A stretch of 27,313 nucleotides of DNA from a virus. Position 1 is the stretch's first letter; each line of letters opens with the position of its first letter. Positions 5,565-14,100 of this stretch are shown piece by piece. Location: positions 1 through 27,313 of IMG/VR virus record IMGVR_UViG_3300028815_000018; one strand, given 5' to 3'. The translations under genes and the position numbers were made by a program. Under the pieces are notes generated by a model. It was not told where the DNA came from, ran no database searches, and saw nothing but the letters and a program-made list of their open reading frames with translations.

Positions 5565-5862
5565 TCGGAAACAGGAGTTATGCCTTAGATGTATGGAGTG
5601 CTGTAAAGTTATTGGGATTCCATCTATCTATAACCCAGAATACGATCAAATGATCCACTTCTATACAATAAGAGGCTGTTCTATTAAGAAAGGAGGACTG
5701 GACAACAGCGTAGCTATAGTTGTGGTCCCATATCCCTGTCCGGAGCTATCTCCTCTTGGGTGCAAGTCATACGAAGATCGGCCCTTATGGTGCAGGTTAT
5801 ATGACGGAAAGATAGACCCAGTTGTAAGAGATAAATGCCTCTGGAATAAGGAGGGAGTATGA
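5545..5862 (+). CDS. YkgJ-family CxxCxxCC cysteine-cluster protein (105 aa)
   Basis: C13-x2-C16-x2-C19-C20 is the signature of the YkgJ/UPF0153 family, proposed to bind zinc or iron. Further cysteines at 45, 65, 73, 83 and 98 fit the rest of the pattern (CPELSPLGCKSYEDRPLWCRLYDG), including the usual Y..RP..CR element. Bacterial members have been linked to metal-dependent modification, but the function in phages is not established. The start codon is inside operator copy 2, so its first seven residues are constrained by that repeat. It overlaps the polymerase gene by 4 nt. Confidence 0.75.
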   Translation: MSKIDISRKQELCLRCMECCKVIGIPSIYNPEYDQMIHFYTIRGCSIKKGGLDNSVAIVVVPYPCPELSPLGCKSYEDRPLWCRLYDGKIDPVVRDKCLWNKEGV

Positions 5863-8246
5863 CCTACGTAAGAACTGAGGGCCCGCTGACTGCAAAGATA
5901 ATGCTGGTCGGAGAGGCTCCTGGAGAAGAAGAAGATAGAACAGGGAAACCTTTTCGGCCCAATGCCCCTGCTGGAAAGACTCTTAACCAGTTGCTGGCGC
6001 AGGCTGAGATAACCCGTGCAGAATGTCTTGTTGCTAATGTGGCTCGGGAGAGACCTCCTGGTAATAAGATAAGCTTTTACTTCGAAGATAAGAAAATGAC
6101 TAGGCCAAAGCCTATTCTAAAGGACTGGATTGCAACCCTCAAGAAAGAGATCGAGACCTACAAGCCCAACATAGTTGTTGCTCTTGGTGGGACAGCACTG
6201 TGGGCATTGACTGGAGAGAAGGGAATCAAAGACAAGCGGGGGTACATTACTGAAAGCACCCTAGTTCCTGGCCAAAAAATAATAGCAACTTATCACCCTC
6301 AGAAAGTAAATTATGAGTGGAGGCTAGGTTTTACTGCTATAATGGATCTTAGAAAGGCCAGGATTAATTCTGAAGGTCCATCCATGCCTGTTGATAGCAG
6401 GAGGCTTAATGCCTATCCCAGCAGGCTAGAGTTCTTAGAATACCTAAAGTATCTCTACTTTGAACATGAAGCTCCAATAGCTCTAGACATCGAAACTGTA
6501 ATGCCTGGGTGTCATATAGACATTCTTGGGATTGCTGATAACCCTAATCATGCCTTATCATTTACCTTCCTGTCTAATAAAAAGCCCCGCCTAGATCCAG
6601 CAAAGGAAAGAGAAGTCTGGTTGTGGCTTGCAAAAGTCTTGGATAAGCTAGAAGTGATAGCTCACAATGGTCTGTATGATATTGCAGTTCTGTGGCATCA
6701 CCTTGGCATCCTCTGTCGTAAGTTCAGACATGATACCATGATAGCTGGTCATGTATGCTGGCCTGAAGTTCCTCGCAGCCTTGCCTATATGACTTCTATC
6801 TGCTTAAACGTCCCTCCCTGGAAACATACCGCAGCTACTATGCCCTCCCTGTACAACTGTGCTGATGCAGCCAATACCTATGGTGTCTGGGAAGTAATGC
6901 AGAATGAGATTGATAAGCTAAGCGTCAGGGACACCTATGAGTTCGAGATGTCTCAGGTATGGCCAGCTACTATGCTACAACTCCAGGGTGTTGAAGTGGA
7001 TCTAGGTCGGAGGAATACTATTAAGGCTAATATTAAGACTAGAATAGCTCAACTGAATGAGGAGCTTACTCAGGACTTCGGGAGGGAAGTAAACATTAAC
7101 TCTCCTAAACAACTGCAGAATCTGTTGTACATAGATATGAGTTTACCTGTTCAGTATAAGCGGAGGAAGTCTAAGTATGACAATAGAAAGATTACTGCAG
7201 ACGCAGAGGCGCTGACTAAGCTATTAAGGACTACTAGCAATCCACTCCTAAAGAAGATACTGGAGGCTAAGAAGCTTACTAAACTGTTAAATAGCTTCAT
7301 TGATATAGAGGTATCTCCAGAGGGAAGAGTACATACCAGCTACAATGTCACAGGGGCTACAATGCAGCGGCAGAAGAAGGGCTTAGTTGTTGACGATGAA
7401 GATCAGTACAAGTCCTTTGGTAGATGGAGTTCTAGTCAGTCTATCATCCTTCCTTATGGAAGTGGTAATCTTCAGAACGTTCCGTATACAGCAAGAACTA
7501 TCTATACTGCTCCAAAGGGACACTTATTTCTTCAGGCTGACTATGTCCAGGCGGAGGCAGTTGTAGTTGCTTTCCTTATAGGTGATGAGCCTATGAAGGA
7601 GATGTTCAGGAAATCCTATGGGCTAACCAAGTCTCAGCGAGCAGAGAATAACTACGACATTCATAAGCTCACCGCCCATACTAACTTCGGTATTCCTTTG
7701 GAGAGAGTAACTGAGGCTCAGCGTGATGTAGGTAAAGCAATCCGTCATGCTACTAACTACTCTGCAGGTCCAGGGGTACTGTCTGCAAAGCTAGGCTGTT
7801 CTATGTCAGAGGCTAAGAAGCTGCTGGAACAGTTCCATGATACTTGTCCTCAGCTACGACTGTGGCATCTGCGAATTCAAGAGGAACTGCGAAGGACTCG
7901 TATGTTGACTAACCTCCTTGGCAGGCCTCATAGATTCCTGGAAAGGTGGGGAGATAATCTATTTAGAAGTGCTTACTCGTATAAGCCACAATCTACTGTT
8001 GGAGACTTACTCAATAAATCTCTTGTAGTTATCTACAATGAGTATGGAGAAGAAATCCATCTAGCCTTGCAGTTGCATGATGCTATCTATACTATTGTTA
8101 AGGAAGAGGAACTTGACAGAACTATATCTCTCCTTAAGGAATCTATGACTGTGCCTCTGCAGGTAGACGGAGAGGAGTTCTTCATTGATATTGACTTTGC
8201 TATTGGACCTAGTTGGGGGGAGCTACAGAACTATGAGAGTAATTAA
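5859..8246 (+). CDS. Uracil-DNA glycosylase / 3'-5' exonuclease / family A DNA polymerase fusion (795 aa)
   Basis: Three domains are read in order. Residues 1-175 resemble family 4/5 uracil-DNA glycosylase: GEAPGEEEDRTGKPF (18-32), ERPPGN (64-69) and the H146 region (TYHPQ). The N-terminal cysteines that hold the Fe-S cluster in family 4 are absent. Residues 205-350 are a DnaQ-type proofreading exonuclease: D210/E212, N270/D274, and Y332-x3-D336. Residues 360-795 are a Pol I-type polymerase: motif A D561 (DYVQAE), O helix R622, K626, H630, Y634, and motif C H740-D741. H630 sits where E. coli Pol I has F762, and motif C reads HDA rather than HDE. This is the only polymerase in the window and probably the replicative one. 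Phage SPO1 polymerase is also described with a UDG-like N-terminal domain. The ATG overlaps the preceding stop by 4 nt. Confidence 0.88.
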   Translation: MTYVRTEGPLTAKIMLVGEAPGEEEDRTGKPFRPNAPAGKTLNQLLAQAEITRAECLVANVARERPPGNKISFYFEDKKMTRPKPILKDWIATLKKEIETYKPNIVVALGGTALWALTGEKGIKDKRGYITESTLVPGQKIIATYHPQKVNYEWRLGFTAIMDLRKARINSEGPSMPVDSRRLNAYPSRLEFLEYLKYLYFEHEAPIALDIETVMPGCHIDILGIADNPNHALSFTFLSNKKPRLDPAKEREVWLWLAKVLDKLEVIAHNGLYDIAVLWHHLGILCRKFRHDTMIAGHVCWPEVPRSLAYMTSICLNVPPWKHTAATMPSLYNCADAANTYGVWEVMQNEIDKLSVRDTYEFEMSQVWPATMLQLQGVEVDLGRRNTIKANIKTRIAQLNEELTQDFGREVNINSPKQLQNLLYIDMSLPVQYKRRKSKYDNRKITADAEALTKLLRTTSNPLLKKILEAKKLTKLLNSFIDIEVSPEGRVHTSYNVTGATMQRQKKGLVVDDEDQYKSFGRWSSSQSIILPYGSGNLQNVPYTARTIYTAPKGHLFLQADYVQAEAVVVAFLIGDEPMKEMFRKSYGLTKSQRAENNYDIHKLTAHTNFGIPLERVTEAQRDVGKAIRHATNYSAGPGVLSAKLGCSMSEAKKLLEQFHDTCPQLRLWHLRIQEELRRTRMLTNLLGRPHRFLERWGDNLFRSAYSYKPQSTVGDLLNKSLVVIYNEYGEEIHLALQLHDAIYTIVKEEELDRTISLLKESMTVPLQVDGEEFFIDIDFAIGPSWGELQNYESN

Positions 8247-8415
8247 GGTAGTATATACAGTCGAATACTCAATGCAAGATCTGGTCCTTTTAGGGCGCTT
8301 GTTAGGGGGCTATAAAGAGAAGGTGCTTCCTTCTCTAACTAAGGCTGAGGAGGCAGTTCTTGATGCTATGTACACTGGCATTACGCATATATTCAAATTA
8401 GGAGGAGAGTCATGA
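8233..8415 (+). CDS. Small hypothetical protein (60 aa)
   Basis: I start it at the ATG at 8233, 14 nt inside the polymerase 3' end, with a G-rich GGGGGGAG about 10 nt upstream. It begins with hydrophobic strands (RVIKVVYTVEYS), then helices. There is no cysteine motif, membrane helix or match that I recognise. It is coupled to the DUF1937 gene by a 4-nt overlap, so it is probably translated in the same operon. Confidence 0.5.
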   Translation: MRVIKVVYTVEYSMQDLVLLGRLLGGYKEKVLPSLTKAEEAVLDAMYTGITHIFKLGGES

Positions 8416-8840
8416 AGGAAGGAAAGTTAAAAGATATTATAGCTGAAACTCCAGGAGGCAAGATATTTCTTGCTTGTCCTTATTCAGGTACAGAACAGGA
8501 GCGCAAATCTAGATTTGCTCTTGCCACAAGATTTGCTGGAGAACTGATCTCCTTGGGCAAGCTAGTATTTAGTCCTATCACTCATGGTCATGCTATTGCT
8601 TCCTATACTCCAATGCCTCTAACCTACAAATTCTGGAGATACATAAACAATAGCTTCATAGAATGGTGTGATGAGCTTTATGTACTGTGTATTCCAGGAT
8701 GGGAACAATCTGAGGGAGTCACTGCAGAGATAGCCTATGCTAAAGAGCTGGGGAAGCGGGTAATCTTCAATGAAGTCAGGGATGGTGGAGTTGAATTAGC
8801 ACATAAGATAGGACAAATAGGAGATGCGCCAATTATCTGA
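8412..8840 (+). CDS. DUF1937, nucleoside 2-deoxyribosyltransferase-like protein (142 aa)
   Basis: The pattern IFLACPYS (18-25), VFSPITHGHAI (52-62), CDELYVLCIPGWEQSEGV (86-103) and AEIAYAKELGKRVIF (105-119) is that of DUF1937, a branch of the nucleoside 2-deoxyribosyltransferase fold. E106, in the helix after GWE.S.GV, lies where the fold carries its catalytic glutamate. Members cleave or exchange the base of (deoxy)nucleosides or nucleotides; the exact substrate here cannot be read. Next to the polymerase/UDG fusion it probably acts on the nucleotide pool, either by degrading host or normal nucleotides or in making a modified one. Confidence 0.7.
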   Translation: MKEGKLKDIIAETPGGKIFLACPYSGTEQERKSRFALATRFAGELISLGKLVFSPITHGHAIASYTPMPLTYKFWRYINNSFIEWCDELYVLCIPGWEQSEGVTAEIAYAKELGKRVIFNEVRDGGVELAHKIGQIGDAPII

Positions 8841-10023
8841 TTGGTTAGGAGGCTATATAAATTTTACCAAGGAAACTGAAAGTGCTGCTATATTCCACAA
8901 GTGGGTAGGGATAAGTATGATAGCCTCAGCTCTGAGGCGAAAGGTACACTTTCACTTTGGCAGGATACGGGTGTATCCTAATCTTTTCGTTGTCTTAGTT
9001 GCAGAGCCTGGAATTGCTCGCAAGACTCAGGCAATCAGTTTTGGGGAGGACATTCTCAATGAAGTCACAGGTATAAACATATCTGCAGATGCCATCACGC
9101 CTCAGGCTCTTCTTGAAGACTTAGAAGAAGCAGGAGACGATGCTCTCATGCCTGACAATACAGTCTTCAGACATAGCTCACTTAGTATTCTATCTGGGGA
9201 GTTTGAAAGCTTTCTTGGACAGAAGAAGGAGAATACTAAGATGCTAGTCACACTAACTGATTTGTTCGACTGCAAGAGTAGGCCCTTCAAGTATAGGACT
9301 AAACACGCTGGAACTAATGTAGTACCTCATGTGTTTCTTAACCTATTAGCAGCGACTACTCCAGAGAGCTTAGCCAGCTGTCTTCCCAGTAGTGCTATTG
9401 GAGGAGGCCTTACTACAAGAATGATATTTATCTGGGCTGATGATAAAGAGAAGAAAGTAGATGTTCCTGAACTCACTCAGAGAATGAGGGAGCTTAAGCA
9501 TCTTCTTATTCAAGATCTCAGTGTTATTGCTAGAATAGCAGGGTCTTATAACTTTAACAAGGAAAGCAGAAAATGGTGGTCTGAATTCTATAACAGCTAT
9601 GATGAACGTGATCCTACTAGGATATGTAAGGACCCTGCCTTTAATGGCTGGTACTCTAGGAAGCCTCTTTTCATGATAAAGCTAGGGACCATCCTAGCTG
9701 CTAGTAGACACAATGAAAGGAAGGTGGAGATTCGTGATTTGGAGCGTGCCCTAGATTACCTGGAGGAGGCAGAATCCCTTATGGGGAAGACATTCACAGC
9801 TGTTGGTAGAAGTGATATAACTGCAGATGTTGATTTAGTCAGGAATGTAATACAGAGACATTCGGCTATCTCTGAAAAGAGACTACTTCATATGGTATGG
9901 AGAGATGTAGATGCCAAGAAGTTCGATAACGTTATCTCTACCCTTATCAGAAGTGGTGATGTTACAAGGAAGTACGTTGATCCAACTAACAAAAAACAAG
10001 AAATTTGGTATCACTGGAACTGA
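8824..10023 (+). CDS. DUF3987-like P-loop protein, possible replicative helicase (399 aa)
   Basis: The centre resembles DUF3987 and phage helicase-like proteins. A degenerate P-loop AEPGIARKT (60-68) follows a hydrophobic strand (NLFVVLV), and IGGGLTTRMIFIW lies further on. The loop has RKT where a Walker A motif has GKT/S; related phage proteins often carry such altered loops. The last 60 or so residues look like a winged helix (SEKRLLHMVWRDVDAKKF...LIRSGDVTRKY). It is the only candidate for unwinding or loading near the polymerase, so a replication role is likely. ATP hydrolysis is not assured. It is the last + strand gene, overlaps DUF1937 by 17 nt, and its stop faces the late block at a distance of 6 nt. 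Confidence 0.55.
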   Translation: MRQLSDWLGGYINFTKETESAAIFHKWVGISMIASALRRKVHFHFGRIRVYPNLFVVLVAEPGIARKTQAISFGEDILNEVTGINISADAITPQALLEDLEEAGDDALMPDNTVFRHSSLSILSGEFESFLGQKKENTKMLVTLTDLFDCKSRPFKYRTKHAGTNVVPHVFLNLLAATTPESLASCLPSSAIGGGLTTRMIFIWADDKEKKVDVPELTQRMRELKHLLIQDLSVIARIAGSYNFNKESRKWWSEFYNSYDERDPTRICKDPAFNGWYSRKPLFMIKLGTILAASRHNERKVEIRDLERALDYLEEAESLMGKTFTAVGRSDITADVDLVRNVIQRHSAISEKRLLHMVWRDVDAKKFDNVISTLIRSGDVTRKYVDPTNKKQEIWYHWN

Positions 10024-10029
10024 GCTGTA

Positions 10030-10467
10030 CTAATACCCAGTTGAGATAGTAAGATGGACATATTTACTACCTGACAGAGTATCCATAAATCTCTTCATAG
10101 TATTCCTACTGTTGGCGATTCCTCTCCTCCCAGCATCATGGAGGAGGGAATCACCAAGTAGAATACATCCATTAGTATCAGTTATCCAATTCCCCCAGTG
10201 AAATATAATGGCCTCCCTATCAGGCACACCCTCTACCACGTACGTCTGCCCAAACCTATCACTGCTGTGTGTGGAGCAGATATACTGCTGCGGAGGGATA
10301 CAGCTAGTCCAGGGTTTATTGGCCTGATCTGGAGGCTCAAGGGTTAAACAGAACAACTGCTTCTGGATTCTAAGAACTCCAAAGCATCCTTCTGGGCTAT
10401 CCTCCATCCGGGTTAACTCGAGAACGGGAACCACTAGCTCTGCTCCTATGCCTGTTGTTAGACTCAT
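10030..10467 (-). CDS. DUF5675 family protein, possible cell-wall enzyme (145 aa)
   Basis: The layout LEPPDQANKPWTSCIP, Y.CSTHSSDRFGQTY, then IIFHWGNWITDTNGCILLG (88-106) is that of DUF5675 phage proteins. The conserved H90, N93 and GC (100-101) recall the His and Cys region of L,D-transpeptidases, so a role at the peptidoglycan is plausible. There is no signal peptide. It is the last gene of the late block, next to a one-TM holin-like protein, which fits a lysis module; no standard lysozyme or amidase is visible in the window. The N-terminal 71 nt overlap the upstream gene; the ribosome site is weak (GAGAG), so the start could be the internal Met at residue 21. Confidence 0.65.
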   Translation of the reverse strand: MSLTTGIGAELVVPVLELTRMEDSPEGCFGVLRIQKQLFCLTLEPPDQANKPWTSCIPPQQYICSTHSSDRFGQTYVVEGVPDREAIIFHWGNWITDTNGCILLGDSLLHDAGRRGIANSRNTMKRFMDTLSGSKYVHLTISTGY

Positions 10468-10789
10468 CTCTCAGCATATCAGTATTGTGCTCGATCTTCG
10501 TTTCCATCCTCTCTGTTTGAATCATCAGGTCCACAACCTCACTGTGAGTATCACTTGTCTGGTTATATATTAGAGCTAGTAGACTCAGTAATATAGTCAG
10601 GGCTCCGCCTATAACCCAGAGAAACAGTGGAAGCTTAACCCTCTTGTCAATCTCTTCCCACTGTGTTTTCTCCATGTCTCTCAGTCTATCTATCCTTTTT
10701 GCTAGGTGGTTTAACTCAGTTCTACATTCTGCAGGGCACTTTGATACTACAAGACGAGATGCCCCTCTCTCCATTTCACTTTCCTCCAT
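10397..10789 (-). CDS. One-TM holin-like (XhlA-type) membrane protein (130 aa)
   Basis: A single strong transmembrane segment (LPLFLWVIGGALTILLSLLALIYN, about 53-76) follows an amphipathic, probably coiled-coil region (about 20-50). A second helical segment follows (about 80-108), then a basic tail. This resembles the XhlA/hemolysin type of phage membrane proteins, which have one helix and a coiled coil and can act with a lysin. AGGAGG lies 5 nt upstream of the ATG at 10789. Its 3' end overlaps the DUF5675 gene. Direct holin activity is inference from position; a spanin-like or structural role is possible. Confidence 0.55.
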   Translation of the reverse strand: MEESEMERGASRLVVSKCPAECRTELNHLAKRIDRLRDMEKTQWEEIDKRVKLPLFLWVIGGALTILLSLLALIYNQTSDTHSEVVDLMIQTERMETKIEHNTDMLRDESNNRHRSRASGSRSRVNPDGG

Positions 10790-10798
10790 TCATTCCTC

Positions 10799-11122
10799 CT
10801 AGTTTCTTCCGAACAGGAAACTCCACATGGCGCCTGTTGTGAAGGTCTGCTCCGAGTATAACATAGCCGGTCGTAGAATTGCTCCCACCAACGGGAATGT
10901 CTCTGTCACAGTAGCAGCCAATGTCACACTCAGGAAGATTGCACCAGTAGTACCACCATCCCTCAGGATAAGAGTATTAGCACTGGTGCCTCCTGCTCGG
11001 AACATGACAGCGAAGACAGGTACTCCATTCACGTGACCTGGCAAGGACTCAGACCACAAGTAGTTAGAGTCCATAGCACTCAGACTGATCACGTTCTTGC
11101 TTCTAGTAATCGTGTTAGCCAT
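10799..11122 (-). CDS. Small beta-rich protein of unknown function (107 aa)
   Basis: The protein is mostly predicted strands with Thr/Ala/Gly-rich turns (GGTSANTLILRDGGTTGAIFLSVTLAATV), and a hydrophobic C-terminal end (MWSFLFGRN). It has no signal peptide or cysteines. Its strand-rich, Gly/Thr-rich style resembles the two small proteins after the capsid gene (24655-25179 and 25221-25631), so it may be a virion surface protein, but the similarity is loose. GAGGAGG precedes the ATG. Operator copy 3 lies just upstream, separating it from the giant virion protein gene. Confidence 0.45.
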   Translation of the reverse strand: MANTITRSKNVISLSAMDSNYLWSESLPGHVNGVPVFAVMFRAGGTSANTLILRDGGTTGAIFLSVTLAATVTETFPLVGAILRPAMLYSEQTFTTGAMWSFLFGRN

Positions 11123-11134
11123 CTGAATCCTCCT

Positions 11135-11162
11135 CAGTTAAAATGTCAATAATTGACGTTTC
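11135..11162 (-). promoter_or_regulatory. 28-bp dispersed operator-like repeat, copy 3
   Basis: On the - strand it reads with core CGTCAATTATTGACA and a degenerate third half-site (TTAACT, 8 bp after the second). It starts 3 nt after the stop of the 1764-aa protein gene and ends 12 nt before the next - strand start. It is oriented along transcription. There is no matching -10 box downstream, since the ribosome binding site follows immediately. Confidence 0.7.
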
Positions 11163-11165
11163 TGA

Positions 11166-14100
11166 TTACAACTTTCGCTCTACATGAGGTATAGCGAATA
11201 GATACTTGAACTTAGAATCTCTATACATCTCTGGAATGTCTCCCTCAGTTATTCTCTTTCCCTTCCATATAACATCTGGAGCTATCCAAGTTGGTCCTAG
11301 CCACTTCTTAAGAACCCTAGTCATCAGCCACTCATCATCTCCAGCTTCCCTGTGCTGATGTGCTGTATGAGCACGCCATGCAGCTAGGATGCCGGGGCTG
11401 AAAGCCACAGTTGGATCATAAGTCATACCAGATAGGAATGGAAGGTGGAATATATGATGCTTAAGATTCATGCCTGCACTAGCCCCTCCCATAGTTACAG
11501 CACCAATTGTAAGGATATCCTTTGCAAACTGATTTACTACAGGAGTCCCAAAGAAGTCAACCTCAGACTTTAGAGCATCTGCAATAAGGTTTACCTTAAA
11601 CTGCTGCTCAGTACTCTTCATGGTCCCTCTTAGAGTCCTAAGACTTTCTAATAGTTCAGTCCTGCCCTGTGGAGTTCTAGTAGCTTCCCATACTGCCTTA
11701 CCCATGTTCTTTATGGCCCTGGTACCTCTGATAGCTGTGACAAGTCTCCTCTCGAATATCTTGTATGGGGTGCTCTGGAACATAAGTAGAGCTCTAATCT
11801 TTGGGTCTCTTAACCACCCAGGATTAAGTTCTCTTGATAGGAAGTTGTTCTTAATTAGCAAATCCCAAGATCCATAGTATGCTTGCTCCGCTGTCATTCC
11901 TCTCTTTGCAGCCATCTCTAAGCCTGAGAGTGAAGAGACTCCCCTGTCTATTACCTCTGCCATATTGATCCAACTTGCCCCGATATTTTGACCAGAATGC
12001 CACATATTCTTCCATAGAGAGAATACTTCTTCATCAGCGTGGATACCCATATCTATAAGTCTGTGTCTAGCATTTCGAGCAGGAATCATGGAATGTAGAA
12101 AGGAGTCAATGAGCTTATCCTGCCTTCTCATCCCACTGACTCCTGCTCTACTTAAAGCGCCCCTAGTTGTTTCAGTCAAGTCCAGTGCTCTTTTCATAAG
12201 ATGCCTAGAGGCTTTAGGAACTTGTGTAAGACTCTGCTTGAATCCAGCACTGATCATGGTGCCAGTCATCTTCATCAAGTGCTTCCCTCCTGCTGAAGGG
12301 TTACCCCATAGCCTCTTCATTGCTTCAAACTGTACATACCAGTTGGCAAATCTATTAGTTCCATACATATCAACTGGTTTAATGCCATCTCTTAGGTCCT
12401 TGAATACTTGGGCCATCAAAGGTAGATGAGAGGTTCTCTTCTCTACTTCGTTCCAGCCATCATTCCAGAAGAGACTATTCTGAAGTCGCCTCTCTGTATC
12501 TCCAACATAATATAGCATAGAGGTTTCAGATGCAGGCATTAAAGGTCTTGAATGTGGAGACCTCCTAAAGAATCTCATATAAGCTACAGTATTCTCATCC
12601 ATTCCCTTGATCATATCCTTAAAGACTGCTCGGAATTCTGGATGCATGATTACTGGCATATAGGGGCCTTTAATAGTATCAACACCTGCCTTATCAAGCC
12701 TTGTCTTATACTCAAGGAGCTGCTTCCTTAGCCTTCCAGCCAGTACCTGCTCATTGGTACTGAGAGTAATATTCTTCATAAATGGGGCTTTCTTAAACTC
12801 TGGACCATCCCAGACAGACAGGTAAACTCTTACTGTGGGAAGCTCTCTGGCTGCTTGCTCAGCAGTCTGTGCCCATCTCGTATGGAACTCGTTAACTGAT
12901 CCCTCAAGTTTCTGTACTATTTCTTGACTACTGGCTAAGGCCTTCTCAATATTGCCCTTATCTATAGCTAAGATGTCCTCAGACAACTTCTTTCCATGTC
13001 CCTTACCTACATCTTCTAAGGCTTGTGTCAGCCTAGCTACTTCAGCAGTATGATGCTCAAAGATAACTTGATCCTTCATATAAGGAATCAGGTGTTTGAA
13101 TCTGTTTGCAACCTCCTTTGGAGCTGCAACTATACCAGATTCCCTGAACATATTAGTCAGGATAGTCTCCATGTTTGTCCTGTTTACATACTCAGCTGCT
13201 TGATAAGAAGCTCTAAACACTGCAGGATTGTTCATGAGAAACTTTCCTATATTAAGAGCTTCCTCTGCTTTCTGATAAGGACTCATGAAGATATGACGGA
13301 TACCAGGTTTTACATCCTTAGACCATGATCCTATATTCTTGAGAATTCGTCCGACAGCCTTATCTCCGGGGAGCCCTCTCATGAACTCTCCAAAAGTCAT
13401 GAGCACCTTGTTCGGGTCCATAACCTTTGGGACAATGAGTGATGTATCAGCCAGCTCCTTCATCAAAGCCTCAGAAGTTACTACCTGCTTGGCAAACTTA
13501 ATTGCTGTAGGAACGGCCTTGGCTGCTGAGCTAATAACACCTGCCTCTGCTTCCCTTGGAGAGAAGAGATTGAATAAGGCAGGACTCAGACCAAGGGCAG
13601 CAAAGAAAGATATTAGAGATATTCTCTTCTTTAGCTGTGATATTATAACACCTGTGGAAGTAGGTAGAGCAGCTGTTGGTCCAGTGAAATCTCTACCAGT
13701 CACTATACCTTCTCTTAGAAGCATCTTGTCTATATCAGATATATTCCTTGATCCAGCAATTGCCTCATCCAACTGGATCATCATATGTAGAGCTTCCTCA
13801 TTACCGATGTCTCCAGCAGTATGCTTCGTTCCTATCTCTTTAACAAGTGCATAAGCATCATCTCTTGTAATAGGAAGATACTTGCCCTCAAGAGCAGCTG
13901 CAGCCTCTGCTTCCTTTGCTCCTGCTGGTACAGGTCTCCAGCCAGTATGTTCAGTAAACAAATCCTTTCCTGTCCTAATCCTCTTATAATGCTCCAGACT
14001 AGTTATCCCTGGAACTCTCTCACCAGGAGAAACTATTCCCTCTGCTATAGCCTTCTTCTCTTCAACAGCTATTGCTGCATCTAAAGCAGCATTCTCCTTT

